A stretch of DNA of 64,000 bases, from positions 1 through 64,000 of the forward strand of contig JAUIMB010000007.1 in assembly GCA_030432635.1 (NCBI GenBank), given 5' to 3'. Under the pieces are notes generated by a model. It was not told the DNA's origin. It searched no databases and saw only the letters and a program-made list of their open reading frames with translations. A program made the translations under genes and the position numbers. This DNA comes from Bacteroidia bacterium (GTDB lineage Bacteria; Bacteroidota; Bacteroidia; Flavobacteriales; Flavobacteriaceae). This document shows, one piece after another, positions 45,975 through 55,242 of this stretch; the first letter of the stretch is position 1, and the number at the start of each line of letters is the position of its first letter.

Positions 45975-47129
45975 ATGAAAAAAATACAAATGGTTGACCT
46001 TAAAGGTCAATACAACAAAATAAAGCAGGACGTAGATAACTCGGTTTTGGAAGTCTTGGATTCTACCGCTTTTATCAATGGACCAAGAGTTCATGGGTTT
46101 CAGAAAAATTTGGAAAACTATCTTGGTGTAAAGCATGTGATTCCTTGTGCCAATGGAACGGATGCTTTGCAAATCGCGATGATGGGTCTCGGTTTGGAGC
46201 CTGGCGATGAAGTGATTACGGCCGATTTTACCTTTGCGGCAACAGTTGAAGTGATTGCCTTGTTAAGGTTGACACCTGTTTTGGTTGATGTTGATCCAGT
46301 TACTTTTAATATTGATGTTGAGGCCATTAAAAATGCCATAACACCAAAAACAAAGGCCATCGTTCCGGTACATTTATTTGGGATGTGTGCCAATATGGAA
46401 GCCATTATGCAGATTGCAGAGCAGCACAATCTATTTGTAATTGAAGATAATGCGCAAGCGATTGGAGCTACATATAGATATAGTGATGGTAGAAAGGCTA
46501 AAGCTGGAACAATAGGCCATGTCGCCTCAACCTCTTTTTTTCCGTCGAAAAATTTAGGATGCTATGGTGATGGTGGTGCCATTTTCACTAACGACGATGA
46601 TTTGGCACATACCATAAGAGGAATTGTAAACCATGGTATGTATGTACGTTACCATCATGATGTTGTTGGTGTAAATTCGAGGCTTGACTCTGTTCAAGCT
46701 GCGGTTTTGGATATCAAGCTGAAACGTTTGGATGAATATAATGCTGCCAGGCAAAAAGCGGCAAACGCATATAACAAAGCGTTTTCAGGACAAGATCATA
46801 TCATTACGCCTTCTAGACAGAAATCTTGTTCTGAAGTTTGTGAAAATTGTGATTGCCATGTCTTTCATCAATATACCCTTAGAGTCTTAAATACCGATCG
46901 TGATGCTTTAGTAAAACATTTGAATGATAATGGGATTCCGTGTGGTGTCTACTACCCAATTCCTTTACACCTTCAAAAAGCCTACATGGATGAACGTTAT
47001 AATGAAGCGGACTTTAAAATTACCAATCAACTTGTGAAAGAAGTTATTTCCCTTCCGATGCATACCGAACTTGATGACGAACAGATCACGTTCATTACGT
47101 CTACTGTTATCAACTTCATTAATTCTTAA
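45975..47129 (+). CDS. DegT/DnrJ/EryC1/StrS family sugar aminotransferase
   Basis: A 384-residue PLP enzyme that aminates a nucleotide-linked keto sugar. The PLP lysine is K192 in FFPSKNLGCYGDGG, and the cofactor phosphate region VIPCANGTDAL (55-65) and VIEDNAQAIGA (155-165) are intact. A short insertion at 285-294 carries four cysteines (C285, C289, C292, C294) before the conserved HVFHQYTLR. The start MKKIQMVDLKGQY is chosen over an ATG ten codons upstream. It is followed at nine bases by galE, so a nucleotide-sugar operon is likely. Confidence 0.93.
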   Translation: MKKIQMVDLKGQYNKIKQDVDNSVLEVLDSTAFINGPRVHGFQKNLENYLGVKHVIPCANGTDALQIAMMGLGLEPGDEVITADFTFAATVEVIALLRLTPVLVDVDPVTFNIDVEAIKNAITPKTKAIVPVHLFGMCANMEAIMQIAEQHNLFVIEDNAQAIGATYRYSDGRKAKAGTIGHVASTSFFPSKNLGCYGDGGAIFTNDDDLAHTIRGIVNHGMYVRYHHDVVGVNSRLDSVQAAVLDIKLKRLDEYNAARQKAANAYNKAFSGQDHIITPSRQKSCSEVCENCDCHVFHQYTLRVLNTDRDALVKHLNDNGIPCGVYYPIPLHLQKAYMDERYNEADFKITNQLVKEVISLPMHTELDDEQITFITSTVINFINS

Positions 47130-47138
47130 GCATCTATT

Positions 47139-48161
47139 ATGAAGAAAGTTTTGGTTACTGGAGGCCTTGGTTTTATAGGTTCGCATACAGTTGTTGAACT
47201 TCAAAAGGCTGGATTTGAAACAGTCATTATCGATGATTTATCTAATAGCTCTATTGAGGTTCTGGATGGTATTGAAGCCATTACCGGAATGAGACCTTTA
47301 TTTGAACAACTCGACTTAAGGGAAAAGCATGACCTTGAACAGTTTTTTAAAAAGCACAAGAATATTGATGGAGTGATTCATTTTGCGGCATGTAAAGCCG
47401 TTGGGGAAAGTGTCAAGAATCCACTGCTTTATTATGAAAATAACCTCAATACCTTGGTGTATATGCTCAAAGAGGTTTTGAAATTAGATGCAGCTAATTT
47501 CATTTTTAGTTCATCCTGTACAGTATATGGGCAAGCCGATGAAATGCCTATAACAGAACATGCACCCGTAAAACCTGCAGCTTCTCCTTATGGCAATACA
47601 AAACAAGTTGGAGAGGAAATCATTATGGATACCTGTAAGGTTGAACCTCATTTGAAAGCAATTGCATTGCGGTATTTTAATCCGATTGGAGCACACGAAA
47701 GTGCAAAGATTGGAGAACTGCCTATTGGTGTGCCTCAAAATTTGGTGCCTTTCATCACTCAAACAGCAGCAGGCTTAAGGGATTGTTTGTCTGTATTTGG
47801 GGATGATTACCCAACACCAGATGGTACTTGTGTAAGAGATTATATTCATGTGGTAGATTTAGCTAAAGCCCATGTTATTGCGTTAGAACGATTGTTCAAT
47901 AATAAGCACAGTTCAAATTTTGAAACCTTTAATATTGGTACAGGTGTTGGAAGTTCAGTACTTGAGGTCATCCATGCGTTTGAAAAGGCTTCAGGGAAAT
48001 CCCTTAATTACAAAATTGCGCCAAGACGCGATGGTGATGTGGCTTCAGCTTATGCCCATACCGAAAGGGCCAACTCGGTTTTAGGTTGGCAGGCACAGTA
48101 TTCACTTGATGATGCTGTAAGATCGGCTTGGGTTTGGGAGACCAAAATAAGGAATCTATAA
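47139..48161 (+). CDS. galE: UDP-glucose 4-epimerase
   Basis: A 340-residue extended short-chain dehydrogenase that interconverts UDP-glucose and UDP-galactose. The NAD-binding GLGFIGSHT motif starts at residue 9. The catalytic serine and YxxxK pair are in FSSSCTVYG and SPYGNTKQVGE. The substrate-binding YFNPIGAHESAKIGE and the APRRDGDVASAYA block are intact. Its last six bases overlap the 3' end of the convergent histidine kinase gene, with no terminator between. Confidence 0.95.
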   Translation: MKKVLVTGGLGFIGSHTVVELQKAGFETVIIDDLSNSSIEVLDGIEAITGMRPLFEQLDLREKHDLEQFFKKHKNIDGVIHFAACKAVGESVKNPLLYYENNLNTLVYMLKEVLKLDAANFIFSSSCTVYGQADEMPITEHAPVKPAASPYGNTKQVGEEIIMDTCKVEPHLKAIALRYFNPIGAHESAKIGELPIGVPQNLVPFITQTAAGLRDCLSVFGDDYPTPDGTCVRDYIHVVDLAKAHVIALERLFNNKHSSNFETFNIGTGVGSSVLEVIHAFEKASGKSLNYKIAPRRDGDVASAYAHTERANSVLGWQAQYSLDDAVRSAWVWETKIRNL

Positions 48162-49289
48162 GGTGAGCTCTTCAGAGAGTTCAGAAATTGCATACTCAAC
48201 AGGTAAACTGATCTTGGTTACAACTTTTCCGTGTTCATTGTACATATCCATTGAGGATGTTTTTCCGTATAAGGCATCTAAACGATCTTTGATATTTGAG
48301 AGGCCAATTCCTTTTTTCAGTAATTCAGAAATATCCTGATCTATTTTTCTTCCATTGTTCTTAATCACTAAAAACAAGATGTTGTTCTGAATATAAACTT
48401 GAAGGATTATTTCTAATTGTAATACGTTTTTTTCAAAACCATATTTAATGGAGTTTTCAACTATGGGTTGTAGTATCATGTTGGGAACTAACACATTTTC
48501 CAGTCCAGAATTGATTTGCGAATTAAAGGTTAGTTTTTTTTCAAATCTTGTTTTATTGATATTGATGTATTTATCTAGCAGGTATAGTTCTTCTTGCAAT
48601 TCTATTACGGGCTCATCCTTGTTTTCCAATACATGTCTTAAAATATAGCTCATGTCTTCAATCATTTCCTTGGACTTAAATTTATCAACATCGACTAAAG
48701 TATGGATGCTATTTAGGGTGTTGAATAAAAAGTGAGGTTGCATCTGCGATTGTAAAAAACTAAGATTTGCCAGACTGAGCTTTTCCTTTAAATTCGATTC
48801 CAACTCAACTGCAGTTTTAAATTTATTGATATAGTAATAAATGTAAATGATGGCAGTTAAGGCGGTATATACTAAAAAGTTCGATTCTACCATGTCAATG
48901 TACTTTCTTGAATCGAAATAAAAGGTGTAGTCACTTTTTCCTATGTAAATTACATTGGCCAATTCAAGTAAGGAACCTGATATGAAAATAAAGATTGACA
49001 AAATAATGGCCAATAAGAAATGTATTGAGATTAAGACGGGTAGCTTTGTGTTCTTTTTCTCAAGATAATTTGTGATTATAGTCATTAAAGACATGTAGAT
49101 TACTACGAGGCACCAATCGAACAAATAGAAATAAGTGAACAACTCAAAATAACTGAATACCTGATATTCGAAATCTAAAGCCTTTAGTGATACTTTTTTA
49201 AAGAAAAACACCAAACCAATAACAGCGTATGAAAGCGCTATGATTTTGATTAAAAATAAATCAATATGCCATAAGACTTTTGATTTCAT
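48156..49289 (-). CDS. LytS-type sensor histidine kinase
   Basis: A 377-residue membrane sensor. The first about 165 residues contain four or five hydrophobic segments with short loops and no obvious large external domain, so it may sense a signal within the membrane. The kinase core follows: the phospho-acceptor histidine in QSQMQPHFLFNTLNSIHTLV, then NMILQPIVENSIKYGFEK as the N box and GIGLSNIKDRLDALYG. Its gene starts six bases from the end of the LytTR regulator gene, which is upstream on the same strand. It is the lone kinase next to a SusCD operon. Confidence 0.92.
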   Translation of the reverse strand: MKSKVLWHIDLFLIKIIALSYAVIGLVFFFKKVSLKALDFEYQVFSYFELFTYFYLFDWCLVVIYMSLMTIITNYLEKKNTKLPVLISIHFLLAIILSIFIFISGSLLELANVIYIGKSDYTFYFDSRKYIDMVESNFLVYTALTAIIYIYYYINKFKTAVELESNLKEKLSLANLSFLQSQMQPHFLFNTLNSIHTLVDVDKFKSKEMIEDMSYILRHVLENKDEPVIELQEELYLLDKYININKTRFEKKLTFNSQINSGLENVLVPNMILQPIVENSIKYGFEKNVLQLEIILQVYIQNNILFLVIKNNGRKIDQDISELLKKGIGLSNIKDRLDALYGKTSSMDMYNEHGKVVTKISLPVEYAISELSEELTL

Positions 49290-49295
49290 AGAGCC

Positions 49296-50078
49296 TTAGA
49301 GTCCGATAAGTTTTTGAAATTGTTTCTTATAGGTTTTGCTAATCCTGAACAGTGTTTCGTCACTCATTTTCACGTCAATCTCACCATAGTTTGAATAAAT
49401 GATCTCCTTAATAAAGCTGATATTCACTATGGTAGATCGGTGAATTCTTGAAAATTTTGCTTCGTCGAGATTAGTTATAATCGAACTTAATGGTTCTCTC
49501 AGTAGGTGCTTTTTAGTATCGGTGTGAATTTCGATATAATAGCCAGATGCCTGCACATATTTGATGTTCGATTTAGGGATAAATGAAATCTTACCACTAG
49601 ATTTAATAGGAAGCATATTGTTTTTAAATTCAGAAAGAGAGCCATTTGGCTTTTCAATATAACTTACCAAATTGTTTAGCTTCTCGCTGAGTATTCTTGA
49701 TTGATCAGATTCCAACATATCAATCAGCTTGCTCGTGGTGTAATAAAATCTTTCATCCTTGAACGGTTTTAGCAAATAATCAAACGCAAAAAAGTCAAAC
49801 GCTTTTAGGGCGTAATTATCATATGCAGTAATGAAAATGACAAGAGGTCTGTCTTCAACTTTAATTTGTTCAAGCAAATCAAAGCCACTCATATCACTTA
49901 GTTGAATATCAAGAAAAATAAGATTGGGTTTCTTTTCATGAATTAACTTGATGGCTTCAGAGCCAGAAGAACATTGTGCGATGATATTAATTTGTTCAAC
50001 TTCTAATAATAAGTTTTCAACTCGCTTCCTTGCAAGCGCTTCATCATCTACAATAATAGCGTTGATTTTAATAGGCAT
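49296..50078 (-). CDS. LytTR response regulator (next to susCD)
   Basis: A 260-residue regulator. The receiver has DDEA near residue 12, the phospho-acceptor aspartate in LIFLDIQLSD, and the conserved lysine in LLKPF. The LytTR domain occupies about residues 155-258 (YVQASGYYIEIHTD, FSRIHRSTIVNISFIKE). It is the first gene of the pair with the kinase and is transcribed away from susC across 535 bases of promoter region. It is the best candidate to control the SusCD operon. Confidence 0.92.
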   Translation of the reverse strand: MPIKINAIIVDDEALARKRVENLLLEVEQINIIAQCSSGSEAIKLIHEKKPNLIFLDIQLSDMSGFDLLEQIKVEDRPLVIFITAYDNYALKAFDFFAFDYLLKPFKDERFYYTTSKLIDMLESDQSRILSEKLNNLVSYIEKPNGSLSEFKNNMLPIKSSGKISFIPKSNIKYVQASGYYIEIHTDTKKHLLREPLSSIITNLDEAKFSRIHRSTIVNISFIKEIIYSNYGEIDVKMSDETLFRISKTYKKQFQKLIGL

Positions 50079-50102
50079 TTGATTGATTGTCCCTTAAATA
50101 AA

Positions 50103-50138
50103 ACAAATCTAAAAACATTTAGAAAATGTAAGATTTGT
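50103..50138. promoter_or_regulatory. Nested dyad upstream of the LytTR regulator, with a minus-strand -7 box
   Basis: ACAAATCT and AGATTTGT enclose ACATTT and AAATGT around a three-base loop, giving two stacked inverted repeats with a small bulge. On the minus strand the outer arm contains TAGATTTG, an exact TAnnTTTG box, but no TTG at the right spacing. It lies 25-60 bases before the regulator start. Confidence 0.5.
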
Positions 50139-50195
50139 CCTTAAAAAACACTCTAACTCACAAAAAAGGATATACAAAGCAAGATTTTGATAGTA

Positions 50196-50224
50196 CAAAT
50201 CATTTTAAATGTATTTCAAATCAT
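50196..50224. promoter_or_regulatory. Direct repeat pair CAAATCAT with 21-bp period (regulator side)
   Basis: Two exact copies of CAAATCAT start exactly 21 bases apart. LytTR domains bind direct repeats with this phasing, so this is a candidate site for the neighbouring regulator. It lies about 120 bases upstream of the regulator start. Confidence 0.5.
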
Positions 50225-50283
50225 ATCGTGTTAAAAGATTTTTAACTAAACTTTATTAGTTTCTGTTAAAGAAATCTTTCCAA

Positions 50284-50318
50284 AAAGTTAAATTTTAAGA
50301 GTTTGTACCGTTTGTACC
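50284..50318. promoter_or_regulatory. Doubled GTTTGTACC and a LytTR-like consensus match
   Basis: GTTTGTACC is repeated in tandem at 50301-50318. Across the junction, ACCGTTTGT (50307-50315) matches in full the LytTR half-site pattern I recall ([TA][AC][CA]GTTN[AG][TG]). AAAGTTAAA, 23 bases upstream, matches at eight of nine positions. Confidence 0.4.
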
Positions 50319-50365
50319 GGTAATAATTACAAATAATTAACGGGACTCAGTTTAAACTATAATTA

Positions 50366-50403
50366 TGTGCTTTCAAATCATACTTCTGTGCTTTGAATTC
50401 ATA
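50366..50403. promoter_or_regulatory. 17-bp direct repeat with 21-bp period (susC side)
   Basis: TGTGCTTTCAAATCATA and TGTGCTTTGAATTCATA, 15 of 17 identical, start exactly 21 bases apart. The first contains the 12-base sequence TTTCAAATCATA, also present in the regulator-side site. It lies 211-248 bases before the susC start. Confidence 0.55.
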
Positions 50404-50613
50404 TCTCTACAAACAAGGCAGATTATGCTTCTATTTACAAAAGCAATTGCAAAAGGCATGGTGGTGTGATATACTTATTATGCGTTAAAAACCATGTTAA
50501 CTTTAATTTCATAAGAGTAATTATTTTGAGTTAGTCTTCAAAAATAATCTTCGACGCCACCGGCCTTTTCACATTGCCAAAAACTAACTCGTAATAATTT
50601 AAAATTCTAGTTT

Positions 50614-53600
50614 ATGAAAGTAAAAAGTTATGCTTTGGTGATAGTGCTCTTTTTGTTTAGTATTACTGCAATATTTGCTCAAGAGAAAACAATCACGGGA
50701 ACAGTTACAGGTGCTGCAGACGGCCTTCCAGTGCCAGGCGTCAATGTAATTGTTAAAGGAACTTCTAGAGGAGTTCAAACAGACTTTGATGGTAATTATA
50801 CCATAGAAGCCACAGTTGGTGAAACCTTAGTCTTTTCCTTTGTGAGTATGAAAACTGTTGAATCTATTATTGGCAGTGGCAATACAATCAATGTGGCTAT
50901 GGAAGAAGATATTGCAGCTTTGGATGAAGTCGTTATAGTTGCATATGGTGAATCGACATTACAGACAAACGCTGCGTCTGTTACAACACTTAAAACCGAC
51001 AAGATTGAAAACAGGGCCAATGCAGCAGTTCTTCAAGGGCTTCAAGGCCAAGTGGCAGGTGTTAATGTAGGTACTGGCTCTGGACAACCTGGTGGTGATA
51101 GTAACATCATTATTAGAGGTGTTGGGAGTGTTAACTCTGAAGTGGAGCCTCTATTTATAATTGATGGTGTGCCTACAAATAGAGATAATTTTAGAACTAT
51201 TAACCCAAACGATATAGAGTCATTCACGGTTCTTAAAGATGCCTCTGCAACATCTCTGTATGGAAATAGAGGTTCTAACGGAGTGATTTTGATAACGACG
51301 AAAAAGGGTAAATTTAATGAAGGTTTGAAATTTCAGTATTCTAATTCTTATGGATTTAGTAAACTTCAACCTCAAAAAATTGAGTTGTTTGACAGTGCAG
51401 AGATTTTAAGATGGCAAAGAGATAATGGTGCTGGAGATGGCGTAGGTCTTTCTGACCAGCAAATTGTGGCAATCGCAGGTCAAACCAATACGGATTGGTA
51501 TGATGTTTTTTTTAGAACCGCCACGACCATGAGTCATAACTTGGCAATAACCTCTGGTGGTGAAAAAACAAGAAATTATACGTCTGTTCAATATGCCGAG
51601 CAAGAAGGTATTGTTGCGAATACAGATTTTAAGAGAATGAGTGTTCGTAATAACTTCAATGGTAGGTCTTCAAACGATAAACTTAAGTATAACTTAAATC
51701 TGGCTTTCTCGTATGCTAAAACCAATGAACAAGATGGGTCTGGATCAGCATCTGTATTCTTTAATCCATTTAGGGCTTCATTACAAGGTTTGCCATATTT
51801 GAGTCCATTTGATCCCGATGGAAGCCAAACTATTGATGGTGGTGTAATACCAGGACAAGTAGGAACGTTTACAGGTGCCAACAGTAAGAATTTCGTATAT
51901 GTATTATTAAATTCAATAGCGTTAAATACTGATGAGGAAGAAGATGTACGATTTGTTGGTAATTTTGACATTAATTGGGAGTTTGTTGATAATCTAACCG
52001 CAGGTATTGCGCTTGGTGTAGATTACAGGTCAGAGCGAAGAACGGAAATTTTACATCCAGGCAGTATACTTGGTCCATTCCAATCTGAACAAGGAAACCA
52101 AGCTGCTTTTGGTGGTATTTATGAGAGTACCGATACTAGGGATGTTAGATCTACAACATTGACTAACCTTTCATACCAGAACACTTTTGGAAATAAACAT
52201 GATTTTGAAATTTCAGCTTTCCTAGAGTATAATAGAGACTTTATTGATATTATAGATTTTGACCAAGATGGTCTAGATGAAAGGTTCTTAGGAAGTACTA
52301 ATGCGTTCATAGCAGCTAATACTCAAGAACTTATCGGAGGCAATTTGGTTAACCCTTATTTACCTGTTTTAAATGCAGGTTCTTTCACCACAGGATTGTT
52401 TTCCTATTTCTCAAGAGCGTCTTACACCTTTGATAGAAAATATGGTGTTCAGGCTTCCATAAGACGGGATGCTTCGTTTAGGTTTTCTGAAGAAAACAGA
52501 TGGGGAACATTTTGGTCGGTCGCAGGACGTTGGAATATAGATGAAGAGAATTTTATGGAAAATTCTGCCTTTGACCTATTAAAGTTAAGAGCATCTTATG
52601 GGACTGTTGGTAATCAACTTGTAGGTACAGCAACCATTGACGGATTTGTACTGCCAACCAATTATAGAGGACTCAATGTTGCCGTTCCTCAAATTATCTC
52701 TGGTGCAGGTTATAACAGTACAGTATCCTTAATTCCTAATGCGGCCAATTTAGGGAATCCTGACTTACGATGGGAAACTACAAAATCAACTAATATTGGT
52801 TTGGATTTTGGTGTATGGAACAGTCGTTTCTCAGGCTCGTTGGACGTATATAAAAGGGTTACTGAAGATCTGTTCTTTAGCCGAAACATTTCGTTAATCA
52901 ACCCAGGAACTAATATCGATTCTAATGTAGGCGAGCTTCAAAATCAAGGTGTAGAGCTTAAGCTAGACTATAACTTAGTTCAAACTGAGGATTTAAGTAT
53001 GTCAGTAGGCGGTACCGTAAGCTATAATGAAAACGAGATTACGAAACTAGCTCCTGAAACGAACGGACTCATTGATAGTGGTGGTTTGACGGTTCTTGCC
53101 GAAGGGCAGCCTTTCGGAGCTTACTATCTCACTAGGTTTGCTGGCGTAAATCCTGCAAATGGAGAAGCCCTTTTCTTAGACATCAACGGTAATATTACTG
53201 AAAATCTAGATCCTTCTGATAGGGTGTTTTTAGATAAATCCTCACAGCCTACATGGCAAGGTGGTTTTTATACAAATATTAATTACAAAGGTATCCAATT
53301 ATCCACCCAATGGTCGTTTGTGGCGGATGTTTATCGTGTTAACTTAGATTATGCAGAACTTGAGGATGTAGGTGTTGGAACTGTAGGAAATGGTCAAAAC
53401 AGATCTCCAGCAGTTCTAAATGCTTGGCAAAATCCTGGTGATATTACCGATATCCCAAGAGTAGGAAGTACTCATAGCTCTTTTTCGTTAGCTGTAAATT
53501 CGGATAGGTATCTCGAAGACGCATCTTTCCTGAGACTGAGAAATATTGAGCTTGCCTATGTGTTTCCTACCGATTATTTAAAAAGAACACCTTTTACTGC

Positions 53601-53745
53601 AATTAAGGTGTTTGCTCAAGGTGAGAATTTGTTAACATTTACGAAGTACAGAGGAAATGATCCTGAATCAAATTTTAGAACAATAGATAGAGGACAGTAT
53701 CCAACATCCAGAATTATGTCATTTGGAACAGTAATTAACTTCTAA
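50614..53745 (+). CDS. SusC/RagA family TonB-linked outer-membrane protein
   Basis: A 1043-residue receptor. The signal peptide (1-22) ends IFAQ. A carboxypeptidase-regulatory-like domain follows (about 26-105: TITGTVTGAADGLPVPGVNVIVKGT, then DFDGNYTI), then the TonB-box region DEVVIVAYG and the plug (LQGQVAGVNV, NIIIRGVGSV, FIIDGVPTN, FTVLKDASATSLYGNRGSNGVILITTKKG). A barrel ends in Phe. It forms with SusD a lidded importer for glycans or peptides. susD follows at four bases. Confidence 0.96.
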   Translation: MKVKSYALVIVLFLFSITAIFAQEKTITGTVTGAADGLPVPGVNVIVKGTSRGVQTDFDGNYTIEATVGETLVFSFVSMKTVESIIGSGNTINVAMEEDIAALDEVVIVAYGESTLQTNAASVTTLKTDKIENRANAAVLQGLQGQVAGVNVGTGSGQPGGDSNIIIRGVGSVNSEVEPLFIIDGVPTNRDNFRTINPNDIESFTVLKDASATSLYGNRGSNGVILITTKKGKFNEGLKFQYSNSYGFSKLQPQKIELFDSAEILRWQRDNGAGDGVGLSDQQIVAIAGQTNTDWYDVFFRTATTMSHNLAITSGGEKTRNYTSVQYAEQEGIVANTDFKRMSVRNNFNGRSSNDKLKYNLNLAFSYAKTNEQDGSGSASVFFNPFRASLQGLPYLSPFDPDGSQTIDGGVIPGQVGTFTGANSKNFVYVLLNSIALNTDEEEDVRFVGNFDINWEFVDNLTAGIALGVDYRSERRTEILHPGSILGPFQSEQGNQAAFGGIYESTDTRDVRSTTLTNLSYQNTFGNKHDFEISAFLEYNRDFIDIIDFDQDGLDERFLGSTNAFIAANTQELIGGNLVNPYLPVLNAGSFTTGLFSYFSRASYTFDRKYGVQASIRRDASFRFSEENRWGTFWSVAGRWNIDEENFMENSAFDLLKLRASYGTVGNQLVGTATIDGFVLPTNYRGLNVAVPQIISGAGYNSTVSLIPNAANLGNPDLRWETTKSTNIGLDFGVWNSRFSGSLDVYKRVTEDLFFSRNISLINPGTNIDSNVGELQNQGVELKLDYNLVQTEDLSMSVGGTVSYNENEITKLAPETNGLIDSGGLTVLAEGQPFGAYYLTRFAGVNPANGEALFLDINGNITENLDPSDRVFLDKSSQPTWQGGFYTNINYKGIQLSTQWSFVADVYRVNLDYAELEDVGVGTVGNGQNRSPAVLNAWQNPGDITDIPRVGSTHSSFSLAVNSDRYLEDASFLRLRNIELAYVFPTDYLKRTPFTAIKVFAQGENLLTFTKYRGNDPESNFRTIDRGQYPTSRIMSFGTVINF

Positions 53746-53749
53746 AACA

Positions 53750-55225
53750 ATGAAAATGAAAAATATATTGAAATATAAAAACATATGGATCTTATGCCTA
53801 ATGGTCGCTTTATTTGGGTGTCAAGATGCAATTGATATCAACCAAGATGGCTTTTTAGGACCAGACAATGCCTATAATACAGTTGATGATTTACAGTCGG
53901 GATTAAATGGTGTTTATGCACGATATTTACCTGATACTGGAGGTAATGGTACAGGTGGAGAAATCTATCATAATTCGGTTTTTACAGATGAGATAAAATC
54001 TGGAATTGCAAGTGCAGGTCAAGGAAGTCAGCTTTATGATTTTATTATAGACAACACAAATACTGGAGGTGCCTCTTTTTTGATATGGCAAGATAACTAT
54101 AGAATGATCGCTAGGGCAAATAGAGTCATTGAAGCGTTTAATGTGGTGACTATATCCAGTACAGATATGGAACGAGCAAACCATATTCGAGGCCAATTAC
54201 TTGGACTTAGGGCTTTAGGGCATCTTAAGTTATTAGAATACTTTGCGCCTAGTTATGACGACCCAAATGGTTTAGGTGTAATTAACCTCGATTTTGTGAA
54301 TAATGTGAATGACCAATTGCCAAGAAATACGTTTGGGGAAACGGCAGACTTAATTAGATCTGACTTAGAAACAGCCCAAAATCTATTGGATCCAAGTCAA
54401 ACCTCCAATATTTTTATAAACGTCGATGTTGTTAAGGCACTAAGAACACGTCTCGCATTGATTGAAGGAGACTATAGTACTGCTTTGAATTTATCTTCTC
54501 AATTGGTTTCAGATTATCCATTGGCAAATCAAACCCAATACCTTAATATGTATCAGGATACCGATAATACCGAAGTTATATTTAAGCTTTCAAGAGTATC
54601 TGGAGATAATGATGTAGCTCTGTTGTACTTCTTCAATTTTATTGGTCCTTCTGATGGATACTTAGAGGTTTCTAATCAATTGTTCAATGAATTGTCTGAG
54701 CCAACTGGAGATATTCGATTAAATGCTGTAGTTAGTGGTGCGTTTAGTACCATTAATGGTGTCGATGATCCCACAAATGTTTTAGTTCTCAACAAATATC
54801 CAGGTTCTGCAGACGGCCAAGCTACAAATGATATTAAGGTGTTCCGTTCTTCTGAAATGTGGTTGATAAAAGCAGAAGCAGAAGCTAGAATGGGTAACCT
54901 GACAGAAGCGGCTAATTCAATTAAAACATTACGAGATGCGCGATTTGGATCGGCTACAGCCACTCCAAATTATGGAACTTTAAATCAAGCCTTAACAGAT
55001 ATTCTGTTGGAAAGAAAAAAAGAACTGTGCTTCGAAGGTCATAGATACTTAGATTTAAAACGACTAGGAAGCGAATTAGGAATTGGAATTAACAGAAATC
55101 CTATAGATTGTGCATCCTTTCAAGCAAATTGCACATTGCCTTCAACAGATCCAAGATTCACGCTGCCAATTCCTCAAGCTGAGTTAGACGCGAATTCCAA
55201 TATTCAAGTAAACCCAAGTAATTGA
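53750..55225 (+). CDS. RagB/SusD family nutrient uptake lipoprotein
   Basis: A 491-residue surface lipoprotein with lipobox LFGC, cysteine 24, that caps the SusC barrel. SusD-type TPR helices are visible in the first half (RANRVIEAFNV, HIRGQLLGLRALGHLKLLEYF) and the C-terminal half has FRSSEMWLIKAEAEARMGNLTEA and LLERKKELCFEGHRYLDLKRLG, the diagnostic end of the family. The natural ligand is unknown. Confidence 0.95.
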   Translation: MKMKNILKYKNIWILCLMVALFGCQDAIDINQDGFLGPDNAYNTVDDLQSGLNGVYARYLPDTGGNGTGGEIYHNSVFTDEIKSGIASAGQGSQLYDFIIDNTNTGGASFLIWQDNYRMIARANRVIEAFNVVTISSTDMERANHIRGQLLGLRALGHLKLLEYFAPSYDDPNGLGVINLDFVNNVNDQLPRNTFGETADLIRSDLETAQNLLDPSQTSNIFINVDVVKALRTRLALIEGDYSTALNLSSQLVSDYPLANQTQYLNMYQDTDNTEVIFKLSRVSGDNDVALLYFFNFIGPSDGYLEVSNQLFNELSEPTGDIRLNAVVSGAFSTINGVDDPTNVLVLNKYPGSADGQATNDIKVFRSSEMWLIKAEAEARMGNLTEAANSIKTLRDARFGSATATPNYGTLNQALTDILLERKKELCFEGHRYLDLKRLGSELGIGINRNPIDCASFQANCTLPSTDPRFTLPIPQAELDANSNIQVNPSN

Positions 55226-55242
55226 TTTAAATAAAATTTGAT

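Larger units (their letters stand above)
50079..50613. other. Divergent regulatory region between the LytTR regulator and susC
   Basis: A 535-base gap with no gene on either strand. It contains a nested dyad near the regulator, two pairs of phased direct repeats, a doubled GTTTGTACC and, close to susC, a short GC-rich patch (about 50552-50570) in an otherwise AT-rich leader. No exact TAnnTTTG box was found on the plus strand, so the susC start point is not placed. Confidence 0.8.

Noticed and set aside
50520-50530. TATTTTG before susC as a -7 box
   Set aside because: It is one base short of TAnnTTTG and no TTG is at a suitable distance upstream, so it is not called as a promoter.
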